Shown: one piece after another, positions 6,686 through 15,220 of the stretch | Numbering within the stretch: the stretch's first letter is position 1 | Layout: the number at the start of each line of letters is the position of its first letter | NCBI GenBank assembly: GCA_015064955.1 | Contig: SVRD01000002.1 | Location: 1-64,000 of the forward strand | DNA: 64,000 nucleotides | Origin: Oscillospiraceae bacterium | Lineage (GTDB): Bacteria; Bacillota; Clostridia; Oscillospirales; CAG-382 | Reading direction: 5' to 3' | Position numbers and translations under genes: made by a program | Notes under the pieces: model-generated | What the model was told of the DNA's origin: nothing | The model's database searches: none | The model's input: the letters and a program-made list of their open reading frames with translations, nothing else

Positions 6686-8332
6686 TTAAAATACAATTGT
6701 AATCGTTGTTCCCTTGCCGACTTCGCTATCAATCGTCACCTTGCCGCCATGGTATTGTACAGCGTGTTTTACAATAGAAAGTCCAAGACCTGTACCTCCG
6801 GTTTCTTTGGAATGGCTTTTATCTACACGGTAAAAGCGTTCAAAGATACGGCTTTGATGTTCGGGGGCAATACCGATACCGGTATCCTTTACGGAAATAA
6901 CTGCACGTCCATTGTCTTTTCCGATTTTAATCTCAACCTTGCCGCCGTCCACATTGTAGCGGATAGCGTTATCGCAAAGATTATAAATAATCTCGTAAAT
7001 ATATCGGCGCACACCGAAGATGGTTTGCGGTTCACCCTCGATGCTAAGCGTAACATTTCTCTTGGTTGCCGATGCGGTAAGCACCTCAACGACTTCTTTT
7101 GCAACCTCTGTCAGCTCTACCGTTTCGGTTGCAGGTTCGTTGTTCTCATCAAGCTGAGAAAGACGAATAATGTCGTTGATAAGGGACACAAGCCTTGTTG
7201 CTTCCTTGCGGATGTTGCCGACAAATCTCCCCGTATCTTCGGGCTTCACAAGACCGTTTTCAAGAAGCTCTGCGCTTCCGATAATGGATTGAAGCGGAGT
7301 CTTGAGTTCGTGAGTAACGTTTGCGGTGAACTCCTGACGGTTACGCTCTGCAAAAGCACGGTCGCTGATATCAAACACGAGAATAACCGCACCGAGAACC
7401 TTGCCGTCCGATTCGATGGGATTAACGGTAAACTGATATTCGCTGCCGTTTCGTTCCTCGGTATATTCACTATGGTTGCCGTCAAGGGCGTTCCAAATAG
7501 CCTTACTCATTTTACTTGTGCGGTCAACAAGCAAAAAATCACTGCCCTTAACATCATTTTTAACGGCAAATATCTTCTTCGCCGCTGTATTCATACTGAG
7601 CACCATACCGTGTTCATCAAGGAGCACAAGACCTTCGTTCATTGAAGAAACGATCTGCTCAAATTCATCGGATTTACGGCGCAGGGTTTCCATTTGCGAT
7701 TTGATTTGCTTGTGCTGTCTGTGAACCTTGGTGAGTATGGGAGTTAGTTCTTCATAAGTGCTGTTCTCGGACGGATTCTCCAAATCAAGCTGCATCAAAG
7801 GCTCGGTTACCTTTTTTGCCATAGTATGAGAAAGAATACCCGCAACCACCCCTGCAATCAAAATAATAGCAATAATGGCGGGGAGCATACCGAGGATCAA
7901 TGCACCGACAGTAAGCTGACTTACCGAAATACGAAGCACGTCACCGTTTTCAAGACGAACGGCTTCATAGAAAGTCTTTTCGGTTAGAGTGGAAGAATTA
8001 CGGGCGCTACTGCCTGTTCCGGTCTTAAATGCTTCGGCGATTTCCTCACGGTCTGCGTGGTTATCCATCTCACTCGGTTTTACCTGCGTATCATAAAGCA
8101 CTGTACCGTCGGTATCCACAACGGTAAAACGGAATACGGTGGAGTCAAAATTCTCAAAATATTCGACACCGACTTCGTTGACGGTATCGGCAACAAGAGA
8201 CAACTCAGCCTTTAACTGTTTTACCTGAGAATCGTTAAAATAATCATATAAAAAGCTTGTTGCAATGCCGATGCTCGCAAGGAGCACCACCAATGCCACC
8301 GTAAATATGGAGTGAAATATCTTTTTTGTCAT
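6686..8332 (-). CDS. phoR: Phosphate-responsive sensor histidine kinase PhoR
   Basis: A 548-residue membrane kinase: TM1 at about 8-28, an extracytoplasmic loop, TM2 at about 143-165, a HAMP-like linker, a PAS domain at about 225-320, HisKA with F-T-A-N-V-T-H-E-L-K-T-P-L (phospho-acceptor His), and HATPase with the N box (N-L-C-D-N-A-I-R-Y-N), D-T-G-I-G-I and G-T-G-L-G-L. It autophosphorylates and passes phosphate to PhoB when phosphate is scarce, with PhoU and the Pst transporter as signal inputs. Its ATG overlaps the phoB stop by four bases. It is the last gene of the pst-pho operon. Confidence 0.93.
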   Translation of the reverse strand: MTKKIFHSIFTVALVVLLASIGIATSFLYDYFNDSQVKQLKAELSLVADTVNEVGVEYFENFDSTVFRFTVVDTDGTVLYDTQVKPSEMDNHADREEIAEAFKTGTGSSARNSSTLTEKTFYEAVRLENGDVLRISVSQLTVGALILGMLPAIIAIILIAGVVAGILSHTMAKKVTEPLMQLDLENPSENSTYEELTPILTKVHRQHKQIKSQMETLRRKSDEFEQIVSSMNEGLVLLDEHGMVLSMNTAAKKIFAVKNDVKGSDFLLVDRTSKMSKAIWNALDGNHSEYTEERNGSEYQFTVNPIESDGKVLGAVILVFDISDRAFAERNRQEFTANVTHELKTPLQSIIGSAELLENGLVKPEDTGRFVGNIRKEATRLVSLINDIIRLSQLDENNEPATETVELTEVAKEVVEVLTASATKRNVTLSIEGEPQTIFGVRRYIYEIIYNLCDNAIRYNVDGGKVEIKIGKDNGRAVISVKDTGIGIAPEHQSRIFERFYRVDKSHSKETGGTGLGLSIVKHAVQYHGGKVTIDSEVGKGTTITIVF

Positions 8333-9003
8333 GCCTCACCCTCCAATTTGTACCCAACACCGATAACGGTCTTGATCTGACCGCCGGCGCCCTTAAGCTT
8401 TTGGCGAAGGGTTTTGATGTGCATATCGACTGTACGGGTTTCGCCGATATAATCCATACCCCAAATTTCGCTCATCAGCTTATCACGGGAGAATACCATA
8501 TTCGGATTCTGCATAAAGAGCTTGAGCATCTCAAATTCTTTGTGGGTAAGCTCAACCTTTTCGCCGTCTGCAATAACCTTGTGCTCGTTTTCCTTTAATG
8601 TAATTTTACCGACCGTAATGTCAGAGGAAACTTCTTCTTTAGCAGTACGGCGAAGCACCGCTTTTACACGGGCAACCATTTCCATAACGCCAAAGGGTTT
8701 TACAAGATAATCGTCTGCGCCGGAATTAAGACCGCCGATCTTATCCATTTCTGTGCCTTTGGCAGTCGCCATAATTACCGGAATGTCTTTGTAAGCTGGG
8801 TCAGTTCGGAGCTTTTTAAGAACTTCGAGCCCGTCCACTTCCGGCATCATAATATCAAGGATAATAAGCTCCGGAATTTCGGTTTTTAAGGCTTCAAGCA
8901 TAGAAACGCCATCGGCAAAGCCACGGGCTTCAAAACCTGTTTGCTCTAAAGTATAAACCTCGATGTCACGTATGGTATTGTCGTCATCAACACACCAAAT
9001 CAT
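8329..9003 (-). CDS. phoB: OmpR-family response regulator PhoB/PhoP
   Basis: A 224-residue regulator. The receiver domain at 1-120 has the acidic pocket D6-D7, phospho-acceptor Asp50 in L-I-I-L-D-I-M-M-P, and the conserved Lys in T-A-K-G. The winged-helix DNA-binding domain is at about 128-222 (V-D-M-H-I-K-T-L-R-Q-K-L). It should bind the Pho box upstream of pstS and so control its own operon. AAAGGAG stands before the ATG. It sits between phoU and phoR. Confidence 0.92.
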   Translation of the reverse strand: MIWCVDDDNTIRDIEVYTLEQTGFEARGFADGVSMLEALKTEIPELIILDIMMPEVDGLEVLKKLRTDPAYKDIPVIMATAKGTEMDKIGGLNSGADDYLVKPFGVMEMVARVKAVLRRTAKEEVSSDITVGKITLKENEHKVIADGEKVELTHKEFEMLKLFMQNPNMVFSRDKLMSEIWGMDYIGETRTVDMHIKTLRQKLKGAGGQIKTVIGVGYKLEGEA

Positions 9004-9005
9004 AT

Positions 9006-9650
9006 TTAATCTCCTTTATGAACACCCGTTACAGAGAATTCAACCCACTCTGCGATGTTTACAGCGTGGTCGCCGATACGCTCAAAATATTTAGCAATCA
9101 TCAAAAGGTCAACAGCGTATTCTCCGTCTGCTTTATTTTCGGATATCATTTTTATTAACGTATCTTTCATTCTGCCGAAGGCATCGTCCACAACGTCATC
9201 GTGCTCGGCTACGGCTTTGGCAAGAGCAACGTCCTGCTTTACGTAAGCATCGATGCTGTCTGTTACCATTTTGCAGGTTGCTTCTGCCATAGGCTTAAAA
9301 TCGGCAAACTCCGCGCCTGTTCTTCCGTCAAGGAACGGGATTATCTCGGCAATATCTTCAGCCTGATCTCCGATTCTTTCCATATCGGTAATCATTTTAA
9401 GGGCGGCGGAAATTACACGAAGGTCTTTTGCTACGGGTTGCTGTTGAAGCAGGAGCTTTAAGCAGATCGCTTCTATCTCACGCTCCATTTGGTCGATTTC
9501 GTGACCTTGCTCTTTCGCTTTTCTTGCGCCTTCAACGTCACCGTTTAGCAAGGCTTTCGCTACAAGGGAGATAAGCTCCTCGCACTGTGCACCCATTTCA
9601 ATCATTTTCTTGTTCAGCGTAACTAATTGCTCGTCAAATCTGCTTCTCAT
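9006..9650 (-). CDS. phoU: Phosphate signalling protein PhoU
   Basis: A 214-residue all-helical protein made of two three-helix repeats, each with the metal-binding E/D-x-x-x-D signatures of the family (A-K-E-Q-G-H-E-I-D-Q-M-E; M-E-R-I-G-D-Q-A-E-D; F-E-R-I-G-D-H-A-V-N). It links the Pst transporter to PhoR and keeps the kinase silent when phosphate is plentiful. The ATG at 9650 gives the normal family start; a longer frame runs back into pstB. It is four bases downstream of pstB. Confidence 0.93.
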   Translation of the reverse strand: MRSRFDEQLVTLNKKMIEMGAQCEELISLVAKALLNGDVEGARKAKEQGHEIDQMEREIEAICLKLLLQQQPVAKDLRVISAALKMITDMERIGDQAEDIAEIIPFLDGRTGAEFADFKPMAEATCKMVTDSIDAYVKQDVALAKAVAEHDDVVDDAFGRMKDTLIKMISENKADGEYAVDLLMIAKYFERIGDHAVNIAEWVEFSVTGVHKGD

Positions 9651-9654
9651 AATA

Positions 9655-10410
9655 TCAACCAAACCTTCCTGTAATGTAATCCTCGGTACGCTTATCAACG
9701 GGCTGCGAGAATAACTTTTCCGTTTCACCGAATTCCACTAACTCTCCAAGAAGGAAGAATGCCGTATTATCAGAGATACGAACCGCCTGCTGCATATTAT
9801 GAGTTACTATAATTATAGTATATTTTTCCTTTAATTGCAATGCAAGTTCCTCAATTCGTGAAGTGGAAATCGGGTCGAGGGCGCTTGTAGGTTCATCCAT
9901 TAGTAACACTTTAGGTTCAACTGCAAGTGCACGGGCAATACACAAACGCTGTTGCTGTCCGCCCGAAAGTCCGAGAGCGTTTTTCTTGAGTCTGTCCTTG
10001 ACCTCGTCCCAAATAGCCGCATCTTTGAGCGCCTGCTCGACGATTTCATCGAGCCTTACCTTGCTTGTGATACCGTGTGTACGAGGGCCGTATGCGATAT
10101 TATCGTAAATGCTCATCGGGAAGGGATTGGGTTTCTGAAACACCATACCGACGTCACGGCGAAGCTCGTTCACGTCCACATCCTTATCGAATATGTTGCG
10201 TCCGTTATAGCAGACCTCGCCCGTGATTTTTACAATCGGGATAAGGTCGTTCATGCGATTAAGAGTTTTAAGAAAAGTGGATTTGCCGCATCCCGAAGGG
10301 CCGATCAGCGCCGTGATGCTCTTTTCGGGAATGGCAATGTTTATATCTTTTAAGGCTTTATTATCTCCGTACCAAAGGCACAGGTCTTTAGCCGTCATTA
10401 TTTCGCTCAT
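9655..10410 (-). CDS. pstB: Phosphate ABC transporter ATP-binding protein PstB
   Basis: A 251-residue ABC ATPase with Walker [10 protein letters not shown], signature L-S-G-G-Q-Q-Q-R, Walker [13 protein letters not shown] and the switch His in V-T-H-N-M. It powers phosphate import through PstC-PstA. The start at 10410 has GGAG seven bases upstream and overlaps the pstA stop (ATGA). The much longer open frame upstream is only pstA in another frame. Confidence 0.96.
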   Translation of the reverse strand: MSEIMTAKDLCLWYGDNKALKDINIAIPEKSITALIGPSGCGKSTFLKTLNRMNDLIPIVKITGEVCYNGRNIFDKDVDVNELRRDVGMVFQKPNPFPMSIYDNIAYGPRTHGITSKVRLDEIVEQALKDAAIWDEVKDRLKKNALGLSGGQQQRLCIARALAVEPKVLLMDEPTSALDPISTSRIEELALQLKEKYTIIIVTHNMQQAVRISDNTAFFLLGELVEFGETEKLFSQPVDKRTEDYITGRFG

Positions 10411-11246
10411 ATATTTCTCCTTTTTGCGAAGTACTTGCCCACCAACGTGGCAGACAGATTTATCAGTAATGTCAGTATCATCAAAATTGCGGCAATAGCA
10501 AAGGCAACACCAAATTCGCCTTCCTCTTTGGCATAAACATAAAGGGCTACCGTCAAGGTTGCACCGGGAGAAGTCAGTCCCGTGAAAATGCCGTTGAGAG
10601 CGTGAGCAAAGCCTGCGGTAAAGAGCAGTGCCGCCGACTCGCCAAGGATACGACCAACAGAGAGGATACAACCGGTGATAACGCCGTCAACACATCCGGG
10701 AAGAACGACGGTGCGGATCACGCGCCATTTACCTGCACCCAAGCCGAAAGCACCCTCACGATAGCTCTGCGGAACGGTTTTCAAGCTCTCTTGTGTGGTA
10801 CGCATTACAGTAGGAAGGTTCATAATAACGAGCGTCAGCGCACCTGCGAGCAGACTTGTTCCGAAGTTGTTGGAAAACAGCAGCATACCCACAAGACCGT
10901 ATATGATAGACGGAATACCCGAAAGTGTTTCAGCGGCATATTCGATTATGGCTACTATTCTTTTGTTCTTGGCATATTCGGTAAGGTAAATCGCCGCACC
11001 AACACCGAGAGGTAACACAATCACGAGTGTTGCAAGCACGATGTAAACCGTGTTCAGAATATCGGGCAAAATACCGATTCGATCGTGTAAGTAGCTCGGC
11101 TTGGTGGAGAGCAGTTCCCACGTGATGTTCGGAATGCCGTTTACAAGCACATACACAAGCAGGAACAACACAAGCGCCGCTGTAAGTGCGGTACAAACGA
11201 TCATTGCGCCACGCGTGAAACCGATATAAAATTTTCTCTTATTCAT
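10407..11246 (-). CDS. pstA: Phosphate ABC transporter permease PstA
   Basis: A 279-residue membrane protein with about six helices and the EAA-type cytoplasmic loop ([14 protein letters not shown]) that contacts PstB. It forms the channel with PstC. The stop overlaps the pstB start, and only one base separates it from pstC, consistent with a single transcript. Confidence 0.95.
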   Translation of the reverse strand: MNKRKFYIGFTRGAMIVCTALTAALVLFLLVYVLVNGIPNITWELLSTKPSYLHDRIGILPDILNTVYIVLATLVIVLPLGVGAAIYLTEYAKNKRIVAIIEYAAETLSGIPSIIYGLVGMLLFSNNFGTSLLAGALTLVIMNLPTVMRTTQESLKTVPQSYREGAFGLGAGKWRVIRTVVLPGCVDGVITGCILSVGRILGESAALLFTAGFAHALNGIFTGLTSPGATLTVALYVYAKEEGEFGVAFAIAAILMILTLLINLSATLVGKYFAKRRNI

Positions 11247-11247
11247 C

Positions 11248-12120
11248 TTATTTCTCCTTGTTTCTTTTTAGGAAGAAATTGAGCGTAGCGTTGATCAGCA
11301 TAATAAACAGGAACAGTACAAGAGCGATGGAGAACAGAGCGTTCCTCTGCAAACTGCCGGGGCTTGAATATGCCATTTCGCTTGCAACGGCTGTGGTGAG
11401 GAAACGAACACTCTCAAAGAGCGAGGGCATATTCGCTACGTTACCCGCAACCATCATAACCGCCATCGCTTCACCGATTGCACGACCGACACCGAGCACC
11501 ACAGCGGCGGCAATACCGCTTTTTGCGGCAGGGACAGACACCTTGAAAAAGGTTTCGGTAGGTGTTGCACCGAGAGCAAGGGATGCGTCCTCATATTCTT
11601 TCGGTACTGCATCAAGTGCTGTGATAGAAACTTTTATAATGTTTGGCAGTATCATAATCGCCAGCACGATAATCGCCGCAAGCAAGCTTGCTCCGTCCGG
11701 TACGTTGAAAATTTCACGGATTGCCGGCACAAGCACAAGCATACCGACAAGACCGTATACAACCGAAGGAATACCTGCGAGCAGGTTGACCGCGGCTTCA
11801 ATAACGGCTCTGACTTTCTTGTTTGCTACCTTTGAAAGATACACAGCGGTAAAGAAGCCGATCGGCACGCCAATAAGGATCGCGCCCGCTGTTCCGTACA
11901 CGCTTGTCAGTATAAAAGGTAATATTCCGTATTTCGGCTCGGCGGCAGTTGATGCCCACTCTTTACCGAAAAGGAAATTAAAAAGACCGATTTCCTTAAT
12001 AGCGGGAATACCCGTTATAATCAGATATACCGTTATGAGCAGAACACAGCCTACGGTTATTAAACCGAGTATGAGAAATATGCCGTGTACGATATTCTCA
12101 AATAATCTGTTTTTCTTCAT
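11248..12120 (-). CDS. pstC: Phosphate ABC transporter permease PstC
   Basis: A 290-residue permease with an N-terminal helix (I-F-L-I-L-G-L-I-T-V-G-C-V), five further helices and the EAA loop Y-E-D-A-S-L-A-L-G-A-T-P-T. The start at 12120 is chosen for AAAGGA upstream. The frame open to 12243 would add about 40 residues encoded by the structured repeat between pstS and pstC. Confidence 0.94.
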   Translation of the reverse strand: MKKNRLFENIVHGIFLILGLITVGCVLLITVYLIITGIPAIKEIGLFNFLFGKEWASTAAEPKYGILPFILTSVYGTAGAILIGVPIGFFTAVYLSKVANKKVRAVIEAAVNLLAGIPSVVYGLVGMLVLVPAIREIFNVPDGASLLAAIIVLAIMILPNIIKVSITALDAVPKEYEDASLALGATPTETFFKVSVPAAKSGIAAAVVLGVGRAIGEAMAVMMVAGNVANMPSLFESVRFLTTAVASEMAYSSPGSLQRNALFSIALVLFLFIMLINATLNFFLKRNKEK

Positions 12121-12151
12121 TTGAAATCCTTTAAAAAATACAATTAAATTC

Positions 12152-12312
12152 GTAAAAACCGGGGACATGGGGTCCCCGAAAATCGAAGATTTTTGGGGCA
12201 TAATACCTGTGCCTCGGTTTTTACACCTATGAGTTTCGCGCACGGTGAGTGCGGCGCGAGCGTACGAAACTCACATGATTTCGGGGTCCCCGAAAATCGA
12301 AGATTTTTGGGG
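12152..12312. repeat. Structured intergenic repeat, copy C, between pstS and pstC
   Basis: Modules visible: GTAAAAACCG (12152-12161) pairs with CGGTTTTTAC (12215-12224). A CCCC-G-AAAATC / GATTTT-T-GGGG hairpin occurs twice (12174-12198 and 12288-12312). GAGTTTCG (12231-12238) pairs with CGAAACTC (12265-12272) and encloses a CGCAC/GTGCG hairpin (12239-12253) and a GGCGCGAGCG stretch. The enclosed part matches copies at 41.1 and 56.9 kb in layout while the stems differ. Within the operon it may stabilise pstS mRNA or reduce transcription into pstCAB. Confidence 0.7.
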
Positions 12313-13119
12313 CTATTTTGCAGGAACGACACCTGCGCCGCTGATGATCTCGTTTGCTGCTTTGGAAGTAATGTAATCAAAGAACTTCTGAGCGCTCTCA
12401 GAGAGAGTTGCATCCTTTTTGGTTACGAGAACGAAGGGGCGCTGTACCACATAACTGCCGTCTTTGATAGTTTCTTCGCTTGCAACAACACCGCCTACGG
12501 TAAGTGCCTTTACGGTATCCTTAACAGAAGCGAGAGAAGCATAACCGATTGCACCGGGGTTGCTTGCAACGGTGGTGATAACGTCGCCGGTAGAGGTAAG
12601 TTCCTGACGGTAATCACATTTGTCTTTTGTATCGGTGATATCCTCAAAGCCATCTCTTGTACCGCTGCCTGCTTCACGACCGATAAGCACGATCTCAGCA
12701 TCGTTGCCACCGACCTCTTTCCAATTCTTAATTTCGCCGGTATAGATCTTTGCAATGGTTTCTACGTCGAGGTCAGAAACGGGGTTGTTAGGATTTACAA
12801 TAATGGCGATGCCGTCGAAGGCTAAGATCGTACCTTCAAGTCCCTTTGCCTTTTCCTCATCCTTGAGGTTGCGGCTTGCAAGACCGATATCGCATCTGCC
12901 TTCCTGCACCGCCTGAATACCTGCGCCGGAGCCGGTTGCGTTGTAGGTTACGGTAATACCCGTTTCATTTTCAAAGGCTTCGCCCAAAGCACCGATGACC
13001 TTGTTCATAGAGGTAGATCCGTCTGTTGCGACTGCTTCCTTGTTGCCACCGCATCCGGTAAGTGCATATACAAGTAAAACCGCTACTGTGAGTAAACTGA
13101 TAATCTTTTTCATCTTCAA
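12313..13119 (-). CDS. pstS: Phosphate-binding lipoprotein PstS
   Basis: A 268-residue periplasmic-binding-type protein with a lipoprotein signal (L-T-G-C, Cys23 lipidated) that anchors it outside the membrane. Phosphate-binding loops are visible: D-G-S-T-S-M at the start of the mature domain and G-R-E-A-G-S-G-T-R. It hands phosphate to PstC-PstA. AAAGGAG precedes the ATG, and the Pho box lies 60-110 bases upstream. It is the first gene of the operon. Confidence 0.95.
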   Translation of the reverse strand: MKMKKIISLLTVAVLLVYALTGCGGNKEAVATDGSTSMNKVIGALGEAFENETGITVTYNATGSGAGIQAVQEGRCDIGLASRNLKDEEKAKGLEGTILAFDGIAIIVNPNNPVSDLDVETIAKIYTGEIKNWKEVGGNDAEIVLIGREAGSGTRDGFEDITDTKDKCDYRQELTSTGDVITTVASNPGAIGYASLASVKDTVKALTVGGVVASEETIKDGSYVVQRPFVLVTKKDATLSESAQKFFDYITSKAANEIISGAGVVPAK

Positions 13120-13176
13120 AATCTCCTTTGATTTATTATTGACTTTTTTCTGTCGGATTCTCTCGGCTACGGTTAA

Positions 13177-13232
13177 ATTTTACCGCCAAGCTGTAAAATC
13201 CGTAACCAAATCGGTGTAAAATGGAAGTAAAA
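13177..13232 (-). promoter_or_regulatory. Pho box and -10 of the pst-pho operon
   Basis: On the minus strand the block reads TTTTACTTCCA, TTTTACACCGA, TTTGGTTACGGA, TTTTACAGCTT, then GGCGG and TAAAAT (13182-13177). The TTTTAC units recur every 11-12 bases, one DNA turn, and there is no -35 box, as expected of a PhoB-activated promoter. Confidence 0.7.
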
Positions 13233-13497
13233 TCACCCAAAATGTGCAGAAAAGTCAGCCGTTTTCCAACCTCTCGTAATCGACAATTCCGACCGACACC
13301 GAATTGCGAGGACAGTTCATTGTTCATTGACGTTTTTAAGGTTCTTTATCGCTCTTCTTCCAATAAGGAATATTTTTCGGAGCGAATTTGGGATTTTCAC
13401 CTCGGTTTTGGGCAGTTTTGTGAGAAAATCACCCGAAATATCCGCCGAATTTAACCGAGGTTCACCTCGGCGGCACCGCAATACAAAAAGTGACGAT
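13233..13497. other. Intergenic, nothing recognised
   Basis: I see no convincing gene. A small palindrome CCGAGG-TTCA-CCTCGG occurs near 13455-13470. Open frames here have no ribosome site and no protein-like composition. Confidence 0.5.
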
Positions 13498-13519
13498 TCT
13501 TTAACATTTTGCCCCGTTT

Positions 13520-13687
13520 GCGCGATGCGTCACAGCGAGAAGACTGCTTTGCACCTTAAAGCTTGATAGTTTTGTTGCAAGACAAAGAAAAAAACTGCGA
13601 TAATACGAGTGTATATCGCAGTTTTTTGATGCAGTATTGTGCAAAAGTGGCAGTTTTAAGGCGATTTATCACCGTGACGCATCGCCC
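13520..13687. mobile_element. 168-bp MITE-like insertion
   Basis: The ends are inverted repeats: GCGCGATGCGTCACAG at the left and, read inward from the right, GGGCGATGCGTCACGG (14 of 16 identical). TTT flanks both ends (13517-13519 and 13688-13690), and removing the insert plus one TTT restores exactly the sequence of the second copy of this region at 15107. Inside is a hairpin, ACTGCGATA with TATCGCAGT, flanked by A and T runs. It encodes no transposase. Confidence 0.75.
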
Positions 13688-13782
13688 TTTCGTACGGGGC
13701 TTTTTATTTTCGGGTGGTTTATGTATCGACGCACAATTGATTTTGGGCGGCGATGTGGTATAATCAACACGAGGTGAACGCT

Positions 13783-13878
13783 ATGGATACGGGTAATTTT
13801 GCAAAAATATTGAACGGCGGGCTTGAAAACAACGCATTCCCCTGCTATGCCGCGGCTGTCGGCGACAAAGACCGAATA
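13783..13878 (+). pseudogene. 5' fragment of the ybbE-like serine hydrolase
   Basis: The ATG at 13783, with its GAGGTG ribosome site and extended -10 promoter, is a copy of the start of the intact gene at 15221. Identity ends abruptly at 13878, after which unrelated sequence leads into the XRE-RDD promoter. No stable product is expected. Confidence 0.8.
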
Positions 13879-13904
13879 TCAACTGATATTCAACATGGTT
13901 TTTA

Positions 13905-13932
13905 TTGACTTTGAGCCCCCATAGTTTATAAT
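13905..13932 (+). promoter_or_regulatory. Promoter of the XRE-RDD gene
   Basis: TTGACT (13905-13910), 16-bp spacer, TATAAT (13927-13932), about 30 bases before the start codon. Confidence 0.7.
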
Positions 13933-13962
13933 TAAGTTGTCAATTCTTATGGGAGAACTATT

Positions 13963-15063
13963 ATGAACGATTATGCTTTTGGCAATTTCTTGTGTATGCT
14001 TAGAGAAAAAAACGGCATGACACAAGCAGAGCTTGCAAGCAAGCTCGGAGTTACGCCCGCCGCAGTATCGAAATGGGAAAACGGCAGTTCAAAGCCTCGT
14101 GTTGAGGTTCTTTTTCAACTTGCTCAGCTTTTGGGCGTACGCGCAGAGGAATTAATGTGCGGTCATTATATTCCGCTTGAAACTGTTGACCCTGAGATCA
14201 TACGTCAGATCAACGAGCGGTACGAATATCTAAAAAAAGTCGACGCATACAATACGGCAAGTGTAAAATTGCGCCGAGTTTTATCTTGGTTAATAGACTG
14301 GGTGATAATCTGGTTCTCGGTTTGTTGTTTTGTTGCTTTTGTTGCATCTGTATTGACTCACTATGCCGAGATTTATACACAAGCAGTCATGTTTTTTGTT
14401 CTGCTTGTTTCTCTGACACCCTTGATCTGTTTCGTGCTGCGTGATCTGATTTTCGGCGGCAGATCATTGGGAAAGCGAATATTCGGGTTGATCATACTTG
14501 ACAAGCAAACGGAAGCTCCCGCAAAACTCGCCAAATGTGCCATACGCAACATATTTTATTTCCTTTTGCCAATCGACATCATCGTTTTGTTAATAAGCGG
14601 CACCACCATCGGCGATCGAGTGGCACATACCGTGGTAGTTAAAAAAGACGCCTTGCGTCATTCGGATAGCGGCCATAGTATAGAAGAAATCAACAAATAT
14701 GATCCACCGAAAAAAGCAAACACAAAACGAACCGTTTGTATTGTTGTTGTGTCCTTGATTCTCGGTATTACTTTGCTTTTTTCCACTGTTATGATTGTCT
14801 TGTCCACTACCAAAAATACAGAGGAATACAAACTCGCTTACACTTATCTTATCAAAAGTCAGGCGTTTGAAAGACTAAATGTCGACGAATCGGCAATACG
14901 CTATAACCGTTATTCGCTGATACATCGCTCACAAGCAGGTACGGAAATTATAGAAACCGCCGAAATAGGATTTTCTGTAAAAGGAGAATCTTTTACGGTT
15001 GTTTGCCACAAGCTGAAGAACGACGTTTGGACTGTGTGTGATGACTGCACGGTTTTCGACTGA
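13963..15063 (+). CDS. XRE regulator fused to an RDD membrane domain
   Basis: A 366-residue protein with a cytoplasmic HTH at about 6-62 (T-P-A-A-V-S-K-W-E-N-G). An RDD domain follows at about 100-225, with R-R-V-L-S-W-L-I-D-W, two membrane helices and G-R-S-L-G-K-R-I-F-G. Another helix lies at about 258-282, with an about 80-residue external tail. A DNA-binding domain tied to the membrane suggests a one-component sensor of the envelope. The gene has its own promoter and terminator and lies between two copies of a 210-bp repeat, so it looks inserted. The ligand and targets are unknown. Confidence 0.8.
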   Translation: MNDYAFGNFLCMLREKNGMTQAELASKLGVTPAAVSKWENGSSKPRVEVLFQLAQLLGVRAEELMCGHYIPLETVDPEIIRQINERYEYLKKVDAYNTASVKLRRVLSWLIDWVIIWFSVCCFVAFVASVLTHYAEIYTQAVMFFVLLVSLTPLICFVLRDLIFGGRSLGKRIFGLIILDKQTEAPAKLAKCAIRNIFYFLLPIDIIVLLISGTTIGDRVAHTVVVKKDALRHSDSGHSIEEINKYDPPKKANTKRTVCIVVVSLILGITLLFSTVMIVLSTTKNTEEYKLAYTYLIKSQAFERLNVDESAIRYNRYSLIHRSQAGTEIIETAEIGFSVKGESFTVVCHKLKNDVWTVCDDCTVFD

Positions 15064-15119
15064 TTTCCAAAATCGACTTTTCGATATCCCGATATTATAC
15101 TGTTACTCTTTAACATTTT

Positions 15120-15146
15120 GCCCCGTTTCGTACGGGGCTTTTTATT
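15120..15146 (+). terminator. Terminator after XRE-RDD
   Basis: GCCCCGT and ACGGGGC pair around TTCGT and are followed by TTTTTATTTT. In the left duplicate the same hairpin is split by the MITE. Confidence 0.8.
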
Positions 15147-15174
15147 TTCGGGTGGTTTATGTATCGACGCACAA

Positions 15175-15202
15175 TTGATTTTTGGCGGCGATGTGGTATA
15201 AT
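15175..15202 (+). promoter_or_regulatory. Promoter of the ybbE-namZ-like operon
   Basis: TTGATT (15175-15180), 16-bp spacer, then TGG-TATAAT (-10 at 15197-15202). Confidence 0.6.
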
Positions 15203-15220
15203 CAACACGAGGTGAACGCT

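Larger units (their letters stand above)
13498..13878. repeat. Left copy of a 210-bp direct duplication
   Basis: Apart from the MITE, this matches 15107-15316 with only about five differences. It carries the upstream terminator, the promoter and the first 32 codons of the serine-hydrolase gene. The two copies bracket the XRE-RDD gene. Confidence 0.85.

Noticed and set aside
6749..7645. 298-codon open frame opposite phoR
   Set aside because: Antisense to the kinase domains; no motif or ribosome site.
10411..10671. Longer N-terminus for PstB
   Set aside because: The extra 87 codons are pstA in another frame; a proper ribosome site and start exist at 10410.
13221..13763. Short plus-strand frames between pstS and the MITE
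   Set aside because: They cross the Pho box, the terminal inverted repeats and hairpins; no start signals or protein-like sequence.
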